Source: Desarmillaria ectypa (lineage: Eukaryota > Basidiomycota > Agaricomycetes > Agaricales > Physalacriaceae). From it: a stretch of 64,000 nt of DNA. The stretch covers positions 3,658,001 through 3,722,000 of the forward strand of contig JAUDYN010000003.1 of assembly GCA_030407005.1 (NCBI GenBank), read 5' to 3'. Shown here piece after piece: positions 63,131 through 64,000 of the stretch. The notes under the pieces are model-generated. The model saw only the letters and a list, made by a program, of their open reading frames with translations, was not told where the DNA came from and did not search any database. The position numbers and the translations under genes are program-made. The stretch's first letter is position 1; every line of letters starts with the position of its first letter.

Positions 63131-64000
63131 TTAGAGGACATATCGGAATTCCTTGATGTGGAGACATGAGAATGAAGATGGCAGGGTGTGAAGATGTTTA
63201 GGCATACCGTATTCTCCCATTCCGTCTTGTCCTGCATCCCCGCTTCCTTCGACTTCGCAATATCTGGAGGGCCGTAGACGCGATCATGGTGCTTGTTGAA
63301 CACGAGCATGCTATATTAATCGTGATTAGGACAAGAAAAGACACACAAAAAGCGAACAGACTCACTAAATGAACAGCGTGATTTGGCATACAAGTTTGAT
63401 CTAGGACGGTTAAACCCCCAGCCCTGCGAAGTAAAGGAATAATATTTACCGAGTAACCGGCTAATAGTCCAGCGGTAGCAGATGGCTGATACGACTCAGA
63501 GTAAGCATATTTCTTGGAGATAACTGAGTGGCTCACGTAGAATGGCGCCTCAGATTGTTTGCTGAATGAAAACCAGAGTAAGTGTATATACCGCGAAGAG
63601 TGAAATACAAGTCTGACACAACAAATGGTCCCGCGACGTTTCCAAAACAATACGCAGTGCTATGTTATTTATCTTTAGGGAAAGACATAGCGATCTCAGG
63701 AAGTCCTTACAAGATAGTGGCGGAGGCCAAAGTCTGAGCGGTCGCGTTATGAGCATACAGTGTCCCTTTACTCACCACTGCTTACCCGATGCGTGTATCC
63801 ACCCATATTAGACGACACCATAACCAGGCCGACAGACTACAGAAGCCGTCAGTATTTATATATTCGCCAGTGTTTATGACACTCACGAATCCAACGGACT
63901 GACAATTGACTAGCCAAAATGATACTAAGCGTTGCCACACATGTTCACGGGGCAAGTATGCCATGCAAGCAGCCGATACTACGCAAATAATGTTGGCAGC
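63131..64000 (-). CDS. MFS transporter, allantoate-permease type (3' part)
   Basis: C-terminal part of a major-facilitator transporter; the N-terminal half lies right of the window. Readable blocks are AYLPREHVWQRLVSFWLVNC, then SVGLVMVSSNMGGYTHR, FGNVAGPFVV and SYQPSATAGLLAGYSV. The tail is KEAGMQDKTEWEN joined by a 56-bp intron (63152-63207) to EFRYVL and a stop (63131-63133). DKTEWEN plus FRYVL is the usual ending of the Dal5-like anion:cation symporter family, which imports allantoate, vitamins or similar organic anions at the plasma membrane. The substrate is unknown. Confidence 0.85.

Overview
This window is nuclear DNA of a mushroom-type basidiomycete (Agaricomycetes). The evidence is intron-dense genes with introns of about 47-65 bp, membrane protein families typical of these fungi (DUF6533, DUF6534), a Zn2Cys6 regulator of the basidiomycete type, an intron-rich GH28 enzyme, and house-keeping genes (centrin, COX5/COX IV, SMC4, histone H3) split in the usual fungal way. 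Nothing bacterial, viral or CRISPR-like was seen. Exon chains were rebuilt by hand from splice signals and reading frame. Where all exons are listed, the summed lengths divide exactly by three.

Layout. 1-600: 3' end of an ABCC transporter. 600-7.3 kb: mostly gene-poor and AT-rich, with one homeodomain gene (minus) at 3.8-4.7 kb. 7.4-9.6 kb: GPI-type chitin deacetylase (+). 9.96-11.75 kb: DUF6533 membrane protein (-), divergent from a 1,233-residue eukaryotic-type RNA-dependent RNA polymerase of the RNA-silencing kind (+, 12.4-16.6 kb). 17.0-19.2 kb: GH28 pectinase-like enzyme (-) in 19 exons. 19.8-20.2 kb: a small gene encoding a histone-H3-tail-like protein (+). 21.0-22.3 kb: C2H2 regulator (+). 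23.8-27.0 kb: Zn2Cys6 regulator (-). 27.3-27.9 kb: LTO1/Yae1-domain protein (+). 29.2-29.9 kb: histone H3 (-).

30-38.9 kb is about 9 kb without a gene I can recognise; it holds ORF scraps, a tandem repeat and a C14A13 tract. 38.9-40.7 kb: second C2H2 regulator (+), paralogous to the first. 41.3-41.9 kb: centrin (-). 43.8-44.5 kb: COX IV/COX5 (+), with CCAAT boxes upstream. 46.7-47.3 kb: EthD-domain protein (+). 47.5-49.2 and 49.7-51.4 kb: tandem DUF6534 membrane proteins (both -). 53.5-59.2 kb: SMC4 (-). 59.5-61.3 kb: choline/ethanolamine phosphotransferase (-). 61.5-62.8 kb: SDR oxidoreductase (-). 63.1 kb to the edge: an MFS transporter (-, partial).

The neighbours form no single pathway, but some themes recur. 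Two genes concern chromatin and silencing (the RdRP and the H3-tail protein), besides H3 and SMC4. Gene architecture is extreme: 5-, 8- and 12-nt exons occur in three adjacent genes, two of them carrying catalytic residues. GC-AG introns are unusually frequent, with at least five in four genes. The most interesting item is the gene at 19,815-20,191. It shares exon lengths and intron phases with the H3 gene 9 kb away, keeps the methylatable lysine positions K4, K9 and K27, has arginine at K14 and K18, and has no histone fold.
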